From contig JAPLRZ010000048.1 in assembly GCA_026398895.1 (NCBI GenBank), forward strand, positions 62,001 through 126,000: a stretch of 64,000 bases of DNA, given 5' to 3'. Source of the stretch: Methylococcales bacterium. GTDB taxonomy: Bacteria > Pseudomonadota > Gammaproteobacteria > Methylococcales > Methylomonadaceae. Both the position numbers and the translations under genes were made by a program. Shown here in pieces: positions 40,534-48,858 of the stretch (positions within the stretch are counted from its first letter, which is position 1; each line of letters begins with the position of its first letter). The notes under the pieces were generated by a model that was not told the origin of the DNA, did not search any database, and worked only from the letters and a program-made list of their open reading frames with translations.

Positions 40534-40824
40534 TTATCGATGACTGTTAGTTTTTTCTTTGTGCTTGGCGATTTGACGATCTAATTTGTCAACCATCTCA
40601 TCAATAGCGGCATACATATCTTCTTGATGATCTTCGGCAAATAATTTCGCACCACTGAATTGCAGTGTCGCTTCCGCTTTTTGGACTAATTTTTCTACAC
40701 TCAAAATAACGTGTACCTCTGTAACTTTATCAAAATGACGCGCTAATTTAGCGAATTTGTCGTCAATATGCGCTTTTAATGCGTCTGTTACTTCGAGATG
40801 ATGACCTGTTACGATGACTTGCAT
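40534..40824 (-). CDS. hpf: Ribosome hibernation promoting factor
   Basis: 96 residues, short form. MQVIVTGHHLEVTDALKAHI, VTEVHVILSVEK and FAEDHQEDMYAAIDEMVDKL then DRQIAKHKEK are the family core. It binds the 30S subunit and helps form 100S dimers in stationary phase. A strong AAGGAG ribosome site precedes it. It follows rpoN, separated by two CRISPR-repeat-like hairpins. Confidence 0.95.
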   Translation of the reverse strand: MQVIVTGHHLEVTDALKAHIDDKFAKLARHFDKVTEVHVILSVEKLVQKAEATLQFSGAKLFAEDHQEDMYAAIDEMVDKLDRQIAKHKEKTNSHR

Positions 40825-40842
40825 TTTCTAAACTCCTTTAAT

Positions 40843-40870
40843 TTTCTAAGCTACCTGTGCGGCAGTGGAT
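40843..40870 (-). repeat. Type I-F CRISPR-repeat-like hairpin, copy B
   Basis: On the minus (coding) strand this 28-mer contains CCACTGCCGCACAGGTAG and ends CTTAGAAA. It matches copy A (40923-40950) except at the first bases and one C-to-T in the stem that keeps a G:U pair. Period between copies is 80 bases. See the paired entry. Confidence 0.6.
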
Positions 40871-40922
40871 AATTCTTGCTTTCTTTTTTCTAATTTTTTT
40901 ATGCGTAAATAACGCGTACATC

Positions 40923-40950
40923 TTTCTAAGCTGCCTGTGCGGCAGTGAAG
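40923..40950 (-). repeat. Type I-F CRISPR-repeat-like hairpin, copy A
   Basis: On the minus strand: CTTCACTGCCGCACAGGCAG followed by CTTAGAAA. From memory, type I-F repeats read GTTCACTGCCG-xx-CAGGCAGCTxAGAAA, so this copy matches nearly everywhere, including the CTGCC/GGCAG stem that Cas6f (Csy4) cuts. It begins seven bases after the rpoN stop and is in the sense direction of the rpoN-hpf mRNA. The 52-base gap to copy B is longer than the usual 32-base spacer. No cas genes are in the window. Confidence 0.6.
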
Positions 40951-40957
40951 CATTCGA

Positions 40958-42400
40958 TTATAAAGTACGTTTCCTCTGACTGGATGGTGAAATAGACATT
41001 GCCTCACGGTACTTGGCAACGGTTCTTCTGGCAACATTAATGCCTTTTTCTTTTAATAGGGTGGCTATTTTGTCATCACTTAGCGGTTTTACTAAATTTT
41101 CGGTGCTAATTAATTCTTTAATAAACGCACGAATAGCCGTTGATGAACATTCGCCACCCGATTTGGTTGATACATGACTAGAAAAAAAGTATTTAAACTC
41201 AACAATACCATTAGGCGTGTGCATATATTTTTGGGTCGTTACTCTGGAGATGGTTGATTCATGCAGACCCAATTCTTCCGCAATATCTTTAAGAATCATA
41301 GGGCGCATGGCAACAGAGCCGTGTTCAAGAAAGCCAGTTTGTTTTTCCACGATACAACGGGCAACTCTCAATAAAGTATCGTTACGGTTATGCAAACTTT
41401 TGATAAACCACTTGGCTTCTTGCAAATGGTTTTTCATGGAGGTGTTATCTACGCTGTTGTCGGCTCTTTTAATAAGTGTTGCATAAAAGGGATTAACACG
41501 CAATTTTGGTGCAACATCTCGATTAAGACTAACCTGCCACTGACCGCTTTGTTTTGCTACATAAACATCGGGGACGACATATTCGCAATCAGTCACTTGT
41601 ATTTTAGCACCTGGCTTAGGGTCTAGGGTTCTGATTAATACAATGACTTGTGCTAACTGCTGCTCGGTTAGTTGCAATTCACGCATCAGTTTTTCTTGGT
41701 TATGGGTAGCCAACATATCCAGATGGTTAGACACTATTGCCACAGCTTCGGTTTTATAAGGGGTGTTATCTGGCACAGATTGTAGCTGTAATCGTAAACA
41801 ATCGCCCAAGTTTTCCGCTCCTACGCCTGCGGGATCAAAGCTTTGAATACGATGTAGCACTGCAATGACTTCATCAAAATCAAGGTCGTCTAATTGATTT
41901 TGCAAACCTTGAAAAATATTGTCAAGTGAGTCACGCAAATAGCCATCAGCATCAATAGAATCAATCAACGTGATAGCAATGGCGAGATCACGCTCTGAAA
42001 AATGTGAAAATTCCAATTGCCATAGTAGATGATCGGACAAGGTTGATGATTTAGAATTTTGCGGCTCAAAGTCGAATGAGTCGGTGGCATTACCCGCCGA
42101 TACCGAGGTATTTTCGTAAACATCTTCCCACGAAGAATCAATCGGTAATTCATCTGGAATATCGGTTTGTGAACCTTCACTGGTTTGTGAATCGGTATTT
42201 TCGATTCTTTTATCGAAACTTTGGTCAAAAAGTGGCTCGTGACTGTCTTCTTCAACTTCCAGCATCATGTTAGATTCAAGTGCTTGCTGGATTTCTTGTT
42301 GCAAGTCTAGGGTGGACATTTGCAATAATTTGAGTGACTGTTGCAACTGTGGCGTTAACGACAGTTGCTGACCTAAGCGAAGATTTAAGGATTGCTTCAT
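40958..42400 (-). CDS. rpoN: RNA polymerase sigma-54 factor
   Basis: 480 residues. Region I is glutamine/leucine-rich (MKQSLNLRLGQQLSLTPQLQ), region II acidic, then the core-binding domain (ESVPDNTP-like spacer, IRTLDPKPG), and the C-terminal RpoN box in ARRTVAKYREAM. Directs RNA polymerase to -24/-12 promoters with enhancer-binding ATPases. Start lies 24 bases after lptB, as usual in gammaproteobacteria. Confidence 0.97.
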   Translation of the reverse strand: MKQSLNLRLGQQLSLTPQLQQSLKLLQMSTLDLQQEIQQALESNMMLEVEEDSHEPLFDQSFDKRIENTDSQTSEGSQTDIPDELPIDSSWEDVYENTSVSAGNATDSFDFEPQNSKSSTLSDHLLWQLEFSHFSERDLAIAITLIDSIDADGYLRDSLDNIFQGLQNQLDDLDFDEVIAVLHRIQSFDPAGVGAENLGDCLRLQLQSVPDNTPYKTEAVAIVSNHLDMLATHNQEKLMRELQLTEQQLAQVIVLIRTLDPKPGAKIQVTDCEYVVPDVYVAKQSGQWQVSLNRDVAPKLRVNPFYATLIKRADNSVDNTSMKNHLQEAKWFIKSLHNRNDTLLRVARCIVEKQTGFLEHGSVAMRPMILKDIAEELGLHESTISRVTTQKYMHTPNGIVEFKYFFSSHVSTKSGGECSSTAIRAFIKELISTENLVKPLSDDKIATLLKEKGINVARRTVAKYREAMSISPSSQRKRTL

Positions 42401-42424
42401 TCTACTGTTATATTTATTCGCACA

Positions 42425-43150
42425 TTAAAGACTAAAGTTATTACCTAGGTAAACTTTGCGCACTTGCTTATTGGCAACAATTTCTTCCTTACCACCTTCT
42501 GCAATAACCTGTCCTTGGTTAAGGATGTAAGCACGATCACAAATATCTAAGGTTTCCCTGACGTTATGTTCGGTAATTAGTACCCCAATACCGCGATCTT
42601 TTAATTGCGTGATAATTTTTTTAATATCGTCTACTGAGATGGGATCAACACCCGCAAACGGTTCATCCAATAGAATAAATTGCGGATTAGTTGCCAATGC
42701 TCTGGCAATTTCTAGTCGCCTCCGTTCACCACCTGATAAGCTTGAAGCTTGTTGATTGCGCAAATGGGGAATATGAAACTCCTCTAACAATTCTTCGATC
42801 ACTAACTCCATTTGCCCACGAATTAAATCAGAACGAATTTGTAACACAGCGCGTAAATTGTCCGCAACACTGAGTTTACGAAATATCGAAGGCTCTTGCG
42901 GTAAATAACCAATGCCTAATCGCGCTCTTAAGTGCATGGGATGATGGGTTATGTCCTGATCATCGAGGCTAATTTTACCCTCATCTGCTTTAACCAGTCC
43001 GACCATCATATAAAAACTGGTGGTTTTACCTGCACCATTAGGCCCTAATAAGCCAACGACTTCCCCCGTATGAACTTGTAAAGAAACACCGTTAACGACA
43101 TTGCGATTATTATAGGATTTTATGATGTTAGTTGCTGCAAGTAGGGTCAT
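42425..43150 (-). CDS. lptB: LPS export ABC transporter ATPase LptB
   Basis: 241 residues. Walker [11 protein letters not shown]-loop [14 protein letters not shown], signature [15 protein letters not shown], Walker [14 protein letters not shown], switch TEHNVRET. Powers LPS extraction from the inner membrane with LptF/LptG (not in the window). Overlaps lptA by four bases. Confidence 0.97.
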   Translation of the reverse strand: MTLLAATNIIKSYNNRNVVNGVSLQVHTGEVVGLLGPNGAGKTTSFYMMVGLVKADEGKISLDDQDITHHPMHLRARLGIGYLPQEPSIFRKLSVADNLRAVLQIRSDLIRGQMELVIEELLEEFHIPHLRNQQASSLSGGERRRLEIARALATNPQFILLDEPFAGVDPISVDDIKKIITQLKDRGIGVLITEHNVRETLDICDRAYILNQGQVIAEGGKEEIVANKQVRKVYLGNNFSL

Positions 43151-43659
43151 TGCGTCTTTTTTTCTTTCGATTTAGGTTGCAAAGTCACATGGACACGCTT
43201 GTCATCAGAAGCTGTTTCACCTGCTTTAACCACGGAGTTTCTGCTATCGTATTCAATCAGTTTGCTGGAATAAGTGCCGTTACCCTGCCAAACAGTTGCC
43301 TCATCAATCAGCACCAGCAGATTTTTTTTAGGATAATATTCACCTGTCAACGCTTCGCCCGTTATATCCTCGTCACCTTCTTTAGGTGTTTGTCTAAACT
43401 TTGCTCGTTTGCCTGTAAATACCAACTTTTCTGCTTCGCCATCTTTAAAGTAGACCACTAATTTATCGGATTCTACCCGCAAACTACCCTGAATGGAGAC
43501 CACTTTACCCGTGTAAATACTGGTAGCAGCGGCATCATCATAAGTAGCCGTATTGGAATCAATATTTATCGGCTGGTCTTTATCGCTGTCTAAGGCGAAA
43601 GCCCCCACACTATAAAATCCTAGCAACAGTATCAAACAGTATTTATTAATTTGTTTCAT
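43147..43659 (-). CDS. lptA: LPS transport periplasmic bridge protein LptA
   Basis: 170 residues. Signal peptide ([16 protein letters not shown]) then an OstA beta-jellyroll ([40 protein letters not shown]). Carries LPS across the periplasm between LptC and LptD. A basic, lysine-rich C-terminal tail. Overlaps lptC by 14 bases and lptB by four. Confidence 0.94.
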   Translation of the reverse strand: MKQINKYCLILLLGFYSVGAFALDSDKDQPINIDSNTATYDDAAATSIYTGKVVSIQGSLRVESDKLVVYFKDGEAEKLVFTGKRAKFRQTPKEGDEDITGEALTGEYYPKKNLLVLIDEATVWQGNGTYSSKLIEYDSRNSVVKAGETASDDKRVHVTLQPKSKEKKTQ

Positions 43660-44212
43660 ATTTTCCTTTCACATTTGCCAGTAACTCCAGATGAATAGGA
43701 GCTACAAAAACTAATTTCATGCCGATACCCGTAGTAACATTGGGTGGGCTCAATAACTCAGCCCATTCATCGGTTTCTGCATAACTTGTTTCTGGCTTTA
43801 CTCGTAGATTAGAGGTATTAATGATAAGCTCCCTTGATTTTTCTGACTTGGCTCTGTGTACGACAGATTTGCCATTTAATAACAAGTCTTTACCATCGCC
43901 AGACAATACCCCCGCTTGTGCATTAATCACCCACGGTGGAGTTTTGTCATTATAAAAATACATCACAGGGTTGACCGAGTGCGACGTGCCGTCATCAGAG
44001 TAATGTATGACATGGTCGGCAACCAATTTTTTAGTTAGCTTGCCAAACTCATTCATTTCAAACTTGGTATAAGTAGTACTGAAATAATCAGCACTGTGGG
44101 CGATAACCGTTCCTTGCTGATTGTCATCGTTGTCTAGCAAGTCAACCAGCAACCCGCTCATGATAGCAACAGCGGTGATAGCCAGATAAAATTTATTGTC
44201 CTTTAACTTCAT
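43646..44212 (-). CDS. lptC: LPS export protein LptC
   Basis: 188 residues: an N-terminal membrane helix (FYLAITAVAIMSGLLV), then a jellyroll periplasmic domain (SADYFSTTYTKFEMNEFGKL, VINAQAGVLSGDGKDLLLNG). It receives LPS from LptBFG and passes it to LptA. Overlaps kdsC by four bases. Confidence 0.92.
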   Translation of the reverse strand: MKLKDNKFYLAITAVAIMSGLLVDLLDNDDNQQGTVIAHSADYFSTTYTKFEMNEFGKLTKKLVADHVIHYSDDGTSHSVNPVMYFYNDKTPPWVINAQAGVLSGDGKDLLLNGKSVVHRAKSEKSRELIINTSNLRVKPETSYAETDEWAELLSPPNVTTGIGMKLVFVAPIHLELLANVKGKYETN

Positions 44213-44742
44213 TTTAGATAACTGCCCACTATGTCATCAAAATTACCTTGCGCCTGCATAATCAAATCACAGACTTCTCGCACTGCACCACAGCCACCTG
44301 ATAAATCGGTACACCAATCCGCGTGTTGTTTGACGGCGTTTGTGGCATCCTGCACTGCAATTGATAAACCTACTCTAATCATCAACGGTAAATCTAATAA
44401 ATCATCGCCGACATGAGCCGCTTGTTCTGGGGTAATGCCTATTTTCTCAATAATCTCATTAAAAGCAGAAATTTTATTTTCATGACCTTGATAAACATAC
44501 TCAATGCCTAAATTTTTCATGCGTAGCGCGACTGAATTGGATTTTCGTCCAGAAATTACCGCGACTTCAACACCACTTTGCCGTAGCAGCTTAATACCAT
44601 GCCCATCGCGGGCGTGAAAAGCCTTGTACTCATTACCCTCGTTATCAAAGAATAGCTTGCCATCGGTTAATACGCCATCAACATCCAAAATCAATAATTT
44701 CAGTTTTTTGGCTTTTTCGATAATTTGTTCCATTGCTATCAT
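44209..44742 (-). CDS. kdsC: 3-deoxy-manno-octulosonate-8-phosphatase
   Basis: 177 residues, HAD superfamily C0 class: LLILDVDGVLTDGKLFFD (catalytic aspartates), AVISGRKS, and VGDDLLDLPLM. Removes phosphate from KDO-8-P for lipid A/LPS core synthesis. Start shares a base with the kdsD stop (TAATG). The catalytic and core residues look intact. Confidence 0.95.
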   Translation of the reverse strand: MIAMEQIIEKAKKLKLLILDVDGVLTDGKLFFDNEGNEYKAFHARDGHGIKLLRQSGVEVAVISGRKSNSVALRMKNLGIEYVYQGHENKISAFNEIIEKIGITPEQAAHVGDDLLDLPLMIRVGLSIAVQDATNAVKQHADWCTDLSGGCGAVREVCDLIMQAQGNFDDIVGSYLK

Positions 44743-45719
44743 TACACAATACCTGCGCGTATCAAATCATGCATATTTAACGCCCCTATTGCTTGTTGCT
44801 GGTCATTGACCACGATTAAGGCATTAATTTTTTTCTGTTCCATAATTTGCATGGCTTCAGCTGCCAAAATATCCGCAGTAATAACCGCACAATGTGCAGT
44901 CATGACCTCGGTGATAGGTGTACTATGAATGTCGAGATTTTTCGATAGCATACGGCGTAAATCACCGTCGGTAAAAATACCACAGATTAGCCCTTGCTCA
45001 TTGACAATAGCGGTCATGCCCAATTTTTTTTCCGTCATTTCCAGCAATGCGTCGCTGATAAAGGAAGACTCCAACACAGACGGTATTTGCTCATCAACGT
45101 GCATCACATCACTCACCCTCAATAATAGCCGTTTACCTAAGCTACCACCTGGATGCGATAACGCGAAATCGTCGCGGGTAAAGCCTCTGGCTTCCAGTAA
45201 AGACACCGCCAACGCATCACCCATCACTAACGCCGCCGTGGTGCTGGAAGTAGGAGCAAGCCCCAAAGGACAAGCCTCTTGCTCAACAGCAACATTGATA
45301 TGGGTGGTGGCAAATTTCGCCAACGTTGACGCAGGATTACCTGTCATTGCAATCAGTGGTACACCTAGGCGTTTAATAATCGGTAGTATGGTAATCACCT
45401 CTTCGGTTTCGCCCGAATTTGATAATGCCAATACCACGTCTTGCGCGGTAATCATCCCTAAATCACCGTGACTGGCTTCACCCGAATGCACAAAAAACGC
45501 AGGTGTTCCAGTGCTGGCCAAAGTAGCCGCAATTTTACCTGCAATATGCCCAGATTTACCCATGCCAGTTACGACCACTCGTCCTTTACAGGCAAACATT
45601 AATTTACAAGCAAGGACAAAACTATCATTGATTTGCTCAGCTAAGGCAACAATAGCCTGTGTTTCTACTTGGATAACCGCTAAACCTAAGGCGCGGAGTT
45701 TTTCGTCATGTAATTTCAT
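44742..45719 (-). CDS. kdsD: Arabinose-5-phosphate isomerase
   Basis: About 325 residues from ATG 45719 (MKLHDEKLRALGLAVIQVET); a TTG two codons earlier is the alternative. SIS domain (VVTGMGKSGHIAGKIAATLA, HSGEASHGDLG, ALSNSGETEE, LAPTSSTTAALVMGDALAV) followed by two CBS domains (~205-325). Interconverts Ru5P and A5P, the first step toward KDO. First gene of the kdsD-kdsC-lptCAB-rpoN-hpf-rapZ operon. Confidence 0.95.
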   Translation of the reverse strand: MKLHDEKLRALGLAVIQVETQAIVALAEQINDSFVLACKLMFACKGRVVVTGMGKSGHIAGKIAATLASTGTPAFFVHSGEASHGDLGMITAQDVVLALSNSGETEEVITILPIIKRLGVPLIAMTGNPASTLAKFATTHINVAVEQEACPLGLAPTSSTTAALVMGDALAVSLLEARGFTRDDFALSHPGGSLGKRLLLRVSDVMHVDEQIPSVLESSFISDALLEMTEKKLGMTAIVNEQGLICGIFTDGDLRRMLSKNLDIHSTPITEVMTAHCAVITADILAAEAMQIMEQKKINALIVVNDQQQAIGALNMHDLIRAGIV

Positions 45720-45945
45720 TAACAACTAGAGTCGTTGATTAGGGTGCTAATGATAAAGCATTTACGAGAATATAGCGCAATCGAATATAAAATTAACCAT
45801 AATTTGCACCAAATCTGCCCATTTGCAGCATTTTATTGGTAGTGCTACACATTTCAAGCTCTGCTTACACTTGCAGGCAAAGCCTGCATTCCAGTAGTAT
45901 TAAATGGTCGATCAAAAGCCTTTTAACAAAACAGTAAACAGGCTT

Positions 45946-46104
45946 AGTGCGTGTTTTAAAAGTCTCGATACAATAAAAATTAGACCAATTTAATCCGTTT
46001 TCTTGAATGTAACGGTGACGATTTAGCAAAATCATCTTGTTTCAAAGCGGATTTAACCTAAAATCTCCATTTTTTACAGTATCTGGACTTTTAAAACACG
46101 CACT
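45946..46104. mobile_element. MITE-like element with 19-bp perfect inverted ends
   Basis: AGTGCGTGTTTTAAAAGTC (45946-45964) is exactly reversed at 46086-46104; symmetry continues inward with GATAC/GTATC. 159 bp, no ORF. It sits in the ~860-base gap upstream of kdsD. A small TGCAGGC-AAA-GCCTGCA hairpin lies at about 45874. Confidence 0.7.
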
Positions 46105-46220
46105 GATGACATACGTTTTGCCAATATTTGCGAGAATATCAAACAGATTATCCTCTAAAGATTGGTCACTACATACGTTCTAGGTACTGGGTATTTTTCA
46201 ATAAACAGACCCTTATATAA

Positions 46221-46498
46221 TTAAGGCGGTTTCACGACTTCAATTGCTTTTGTCCACAAGTCGCGCTCCGCCTGTTAAACGTACAACTTCTTTCTTGTGC
46301 GTTTCAGATCATCGTATAAATGCTCATCGGTTCGCGCGGTCTCATCAGGCTTAGGCTGGCAACTATACTGATAAACCCAGTGATAGAGCGTATTCTCTTT
46401 TGTACACAACTCCCATGCTGTCTCTGCCACATTGCTTGATTCATTCGTACATTGTCTTTAAATTCAGCGGTGTATTTTTGTTTCGCTTGGGTTATCAT
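46221..46498 (-). pseudogene. IS3-family OrfA transposase remnant
   Basis: On the minus strand it starts MITQAKQKYTAEFKDNVRMN and, after a frame change, reads NVAETAWELCTKENTLYHWV, then YDDLKRTRK, then (third frame) AERDLWTKAI. This is the helix-turn-helix and leucine-zipper-like OrfA of IS3 elements, broken by at least two frameshifts. No OrfB remains. Confidence 0.8.
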
Positions 46499-46588
46499 GT
46501 AAGCACTATCAGGTATTTTTATAGATAACTATCCTGCTTAGTGTAGCCCATCATTATCTAAATTTATAATTATTAGGAGAATGGCGTT

Positions 46589-47170
46589 ATGTTGGTATGG
46601 TCTGAGCGATTTGAAACCAAAATAGAACTGGTTGATACACAGCACCAGCGTCTTTGCGCGTTGCTTAATAAGCTGTGTGCTTGTTTTGACAGTGGCGTAC
46701 CTAGCGAAGAGACAGTAGCAGAAGCATTACAAGAATTATTAGAGTATTCCCAGCAACATTTCACCGATGAAGAAGAGATGATGAAAAATCATAATTTGGA
46801 CTCTCATTATATTGCCATTCATCACATGGAGCATAACTCGTTCATTTATGATTTAAGTCGTTTACAACTACACATTAGTGCTGACGAAGATGAAGTTCAA
46901 ACCGCAGAGAAATTAGTACGTTTCATCACTTCGTGGCTGGTGTACCATATTTTAGGAGTGGATCAATTAATGGCCGCTCAAATTCGTGATATTGAAGAAG
47001 GCATGACACCAGAACAGGCGTATGAAGCCAATCAAACCATTAGTCGAGATGTAGGTACAACACAATTAATTTTGAATGCTGTATTAGACTTGTGGCGCGG
47101 CACAGCTGAACATTGTCGTGTTTTGGAGGAGAAGTTGTGTTCTCTAAATCAAGGCGCAGATAGCCGTTAA
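46589..47170 (+). CDS. Bacteriohemerythrin
   Basis: 193 residues. The diiron ligands are in order: H19 (DTQHQRL), HFTDEEEMM (His and Glu), HHMEHNSF (two His), and YHILGVDQ (His and Asp). Opens VWSERFETKIELVD, typical of single-domain oxygen-binding hemerythrins. A C-terminal extension of ~50 residues (ISRDVGTTQLIL) is longer than the minimal domain. In methane- and sulfur-oxidisers these proteins store or sense oxygen. GGAG-type ribosome site upstream. Confidence 0.92.
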   Translation: MLVWSERFETKIELVDTQHQRLCALLNKLCACFDSGVPSEETVAEALQELLEYSQQHFTDEEEMMKNHNLDSHYIAIHHMEHNSFIYDLSRLQLHISADEDEVQTAEKLVRFITSWLVYHILGVDQLMAAQIRDIEEGMTPEQAYEANQTISRDVGTTQLILNAVLDLWRGTAEHCRVLEEKLCSLNQGADSR

Positions 47171-47297
47171 TTAAGTCATCATGCTTCATAAACACTGCTA
47201 GAAATTGGGACGATGTTATTCACGGCTAGCATTTTTTTGCCCACATTTACCGATAAAATAGTGGGCAGAAAAACATTTCCCCTTATATATTTAAGAC

Positions 47298-48128
47298 TCA
47301 ACGCAATCGAATCCCCGTCTTCTCAATATCAATAAGCTCTTGTTTATACAACGCCCCAATCGCCTGTTTAAAGACTTTTTTACTGACTCCAAACGCGGCA
47401 TAAATCGCTTCGGGTGGGCTTTTATCGCTGAGCTTTAATTCGCCTTCATTCGCTTTGAGCTTTGCCAAAATCGACTCAGTTAATGATAAAACTTTGCCAT
47501 AACCAGCAGGTTGTAGACTCAAATCAATTTTTAAATCCTCACGGATTTGTTTGATATACGCGGTGAGTTTCTGCCCTTTTTTAACAGGTTGAAATAACTC
47601 ATTCATATAAAGCATTCCCCAATAACGATTATTAACGATAGCTTTAACGCCTAACTCGGTTTTATCGGCAATGAGCAGTTCGACTTGCTGTCCTTCGGTT
47701 AGTTCCTCATCGGCGGTGTCGCTGATAAATTTATCAATTTTGGTGGTGGCGGCTAAACGTTGCTGATCATCTAAATAGACTTTCACTAAATAAGATTTGC
47801 CGACTTCCAGCTCGTGATGTTGCTCACTAAACGGAACAAGTAAATTTTTCGGTAAACCCCACTCTAAAAACGCACCAACATAGTTTAACGCGGCGACTTT
47901 TAAATAAGCGATCTCATCGACCTCTGCGAGTGGTCGCGTGGTGGTTGCCGCTAAATGACCTTCATTGTCGGTATAAACGAACACGGTTAAATTGTCGCCG
48001 ACTTCACAGTGTGCGGGTGGTTTTTTGTCCGCTAACAGCACTTTGTTAGACACAGCACTGCCTAAATAAATGTTAGCTCCCTGTAGTTTAACAACGGTTA
48101 GCTGGTTGATTTTGCCTATGTTTATCAT
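47298..48128 (-). CDS. cvfB: S1-domain RNA-binding protein, CvfB family
   Basis: 276 residues. Three S1-like modules (GKINQLTVVKLQG, ALNYVGAFLEWGLPKNLLVP with EVGKSYLVKV, and NRYWGMLYMNELFQPVKKGQ) and a C-terminal winged helix (AIYAAFGVSKKVFKQAIGAL). CvfB/YitL proteins bind RNA and affect virulence or regulation in other bacteria. It follows the JAMM peptidase by one base. Confidence 0.9.
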   Translation of the reverse strand: MINIGKINQLTVVKLQGANIYLGSAVSNKVLLADKKPPAHCEVGDNLTVFVYTDNEGHLAATTTRPLAEVDEIAYLKVAALNYVGAFLEWGLPKNLLVPFSEQHHELEVGKSYLVKVYLDDQQRLAATTKIDKFISDTADEELTEGQQVELLIADKTELGVKAIVNNRYWGMLYMNELFQPVKKGQKLTAYIKQIREDLKIDLSLQPAGYGKVLSLTESILAKLKANEGELKLSDKSPPEAIYAAFGVSKKVFKQAIGALYKQELIDIEKTGIRLR

Positions 48129-48129
48129 G

Positions 48130-48549
48130 TTAGTCTTCGCTTAATGTCAGCGGAATTTCTTGAGCAAGCTGCTCAACAATGTGAAAGCCGCGCATTTCTA
48201 AAATTCCTTTGGTATTGAGGGAAATAATTAAAGTTAGCGCGTCAGGATAAGCCGCCAATTCCAAATCGGTGCTGGATGGAATCGCGGGGGCAGTGGGATG
48301 AGAATGGTAAATAGCAAAGAGTTCTTCGCCCCGTTCGCGCATGGCTTTTAATGCCGCTATTTGTCCTGACGCATCCAATAAAAAGCGTTGCGCGGGTTGT
48401 TCAGCCACATTAGCAACAGGATAACAACAGCAAGGCACACCGTTTTGACTGCTCACCAGTCCGCAAACTTCCAGATCAGGCGACAGTTGAGCAAGGTGTA
48501 GCAGTTGGTTAGCGAGTTTGCGGGGAATTTGAATGTCTGGCTGGTTCAT
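48130..48549 (-). CDS. JAMM/MPN-family metallopeptidase
   Basis: 139 residues. JAMM motif: the upstream glutamate in EVCGLVSS and the zinc site HSHPTAPAIPSSTD (H-x-H-x10-D). Family members are zinc isopeptidases or cysteine-biosynthesis helpers of the Mec/RadC-like MPN group. Cysteines CCCYP mid-protein are unusual. Cytosolic, in an operon with cvfB. Confidence 0.9.
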   Translation of the reverse strand: MNQPDIQIPRKLANQLLHLAQLSPDLEVCGLVSSQNGVPCCCYPVANVAEQPAQRFLLDASGQIAALKAMRERGEELFAIYHSHPTAPAIPSSTDLELAAYPDALTLIISLNTKGILEMRGFHIVEQLAQEIPLTLSED

Positions 48550-48727
48550 AAATTCGATAAGACAAGTTAAGATAACTATTAGGAGCGGCTATTATGAATA
48601 AAAAAATCGATTTGATATACCAAAAAACAATCTGTGTTTATAACGGTCGGTGCGGTGGATGATTTTATGCCATCCTTTTTGCATCGCCAGTACGCCTAAA
48701 AGTAAGTGAGTATAAGTTTTCAGGTAT

Positions 48728-48760
48728 ATGACTGCCAGTCCTTCAAGGACTGGCAGTCAT
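48728..48760. repeat. 15-bp perfect hairpin near the dynamin gene end
   Basis: ATGACTGCCAGTCCT and AGGACTGGCAGTCAT with a three-base loop. A second hairpin, CGAGGTTTT/AAAACCTCG, lies at 48822-48840 and may terminate the dynamin gene. The gap 48550-48858 has no gene. Confidence 0.65.
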
Positions 48761-48858
48761 TCATTACCCAAAAACTTTTTCACTGTTACTTAGCTCTACG
48801 AAAAAATCAAGCGCAAATCTCCGAGGTTTTAAAAACCTCGAAGGTTTTTTATCAGTGG

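Noticed and set aside
40843-40950. Calling a true CRISPR array
   Set aside because: Only two repeats, a 52-base gap instead of 32, no leader and no cas genes in view; kept as repeat-like hairpins.
40846-41037. 63-codon ORF on the minus strand across the rpoN end
   Set aside because: It is another frame of the rpoN C terminus running through the repeat hairpins; no ribosome site or family.
44929-45471. 180-codon plus-strand ORF inside kdsD
   Set aside because: Pure shadow of kdsD; no ribosome site, low-complexity serine-rich translation.
47239-47266. TGCCCAC/GTGGGCA hairpin as terminator
   Set aside because: 16-base loop and no T run on either side; too weak to call.
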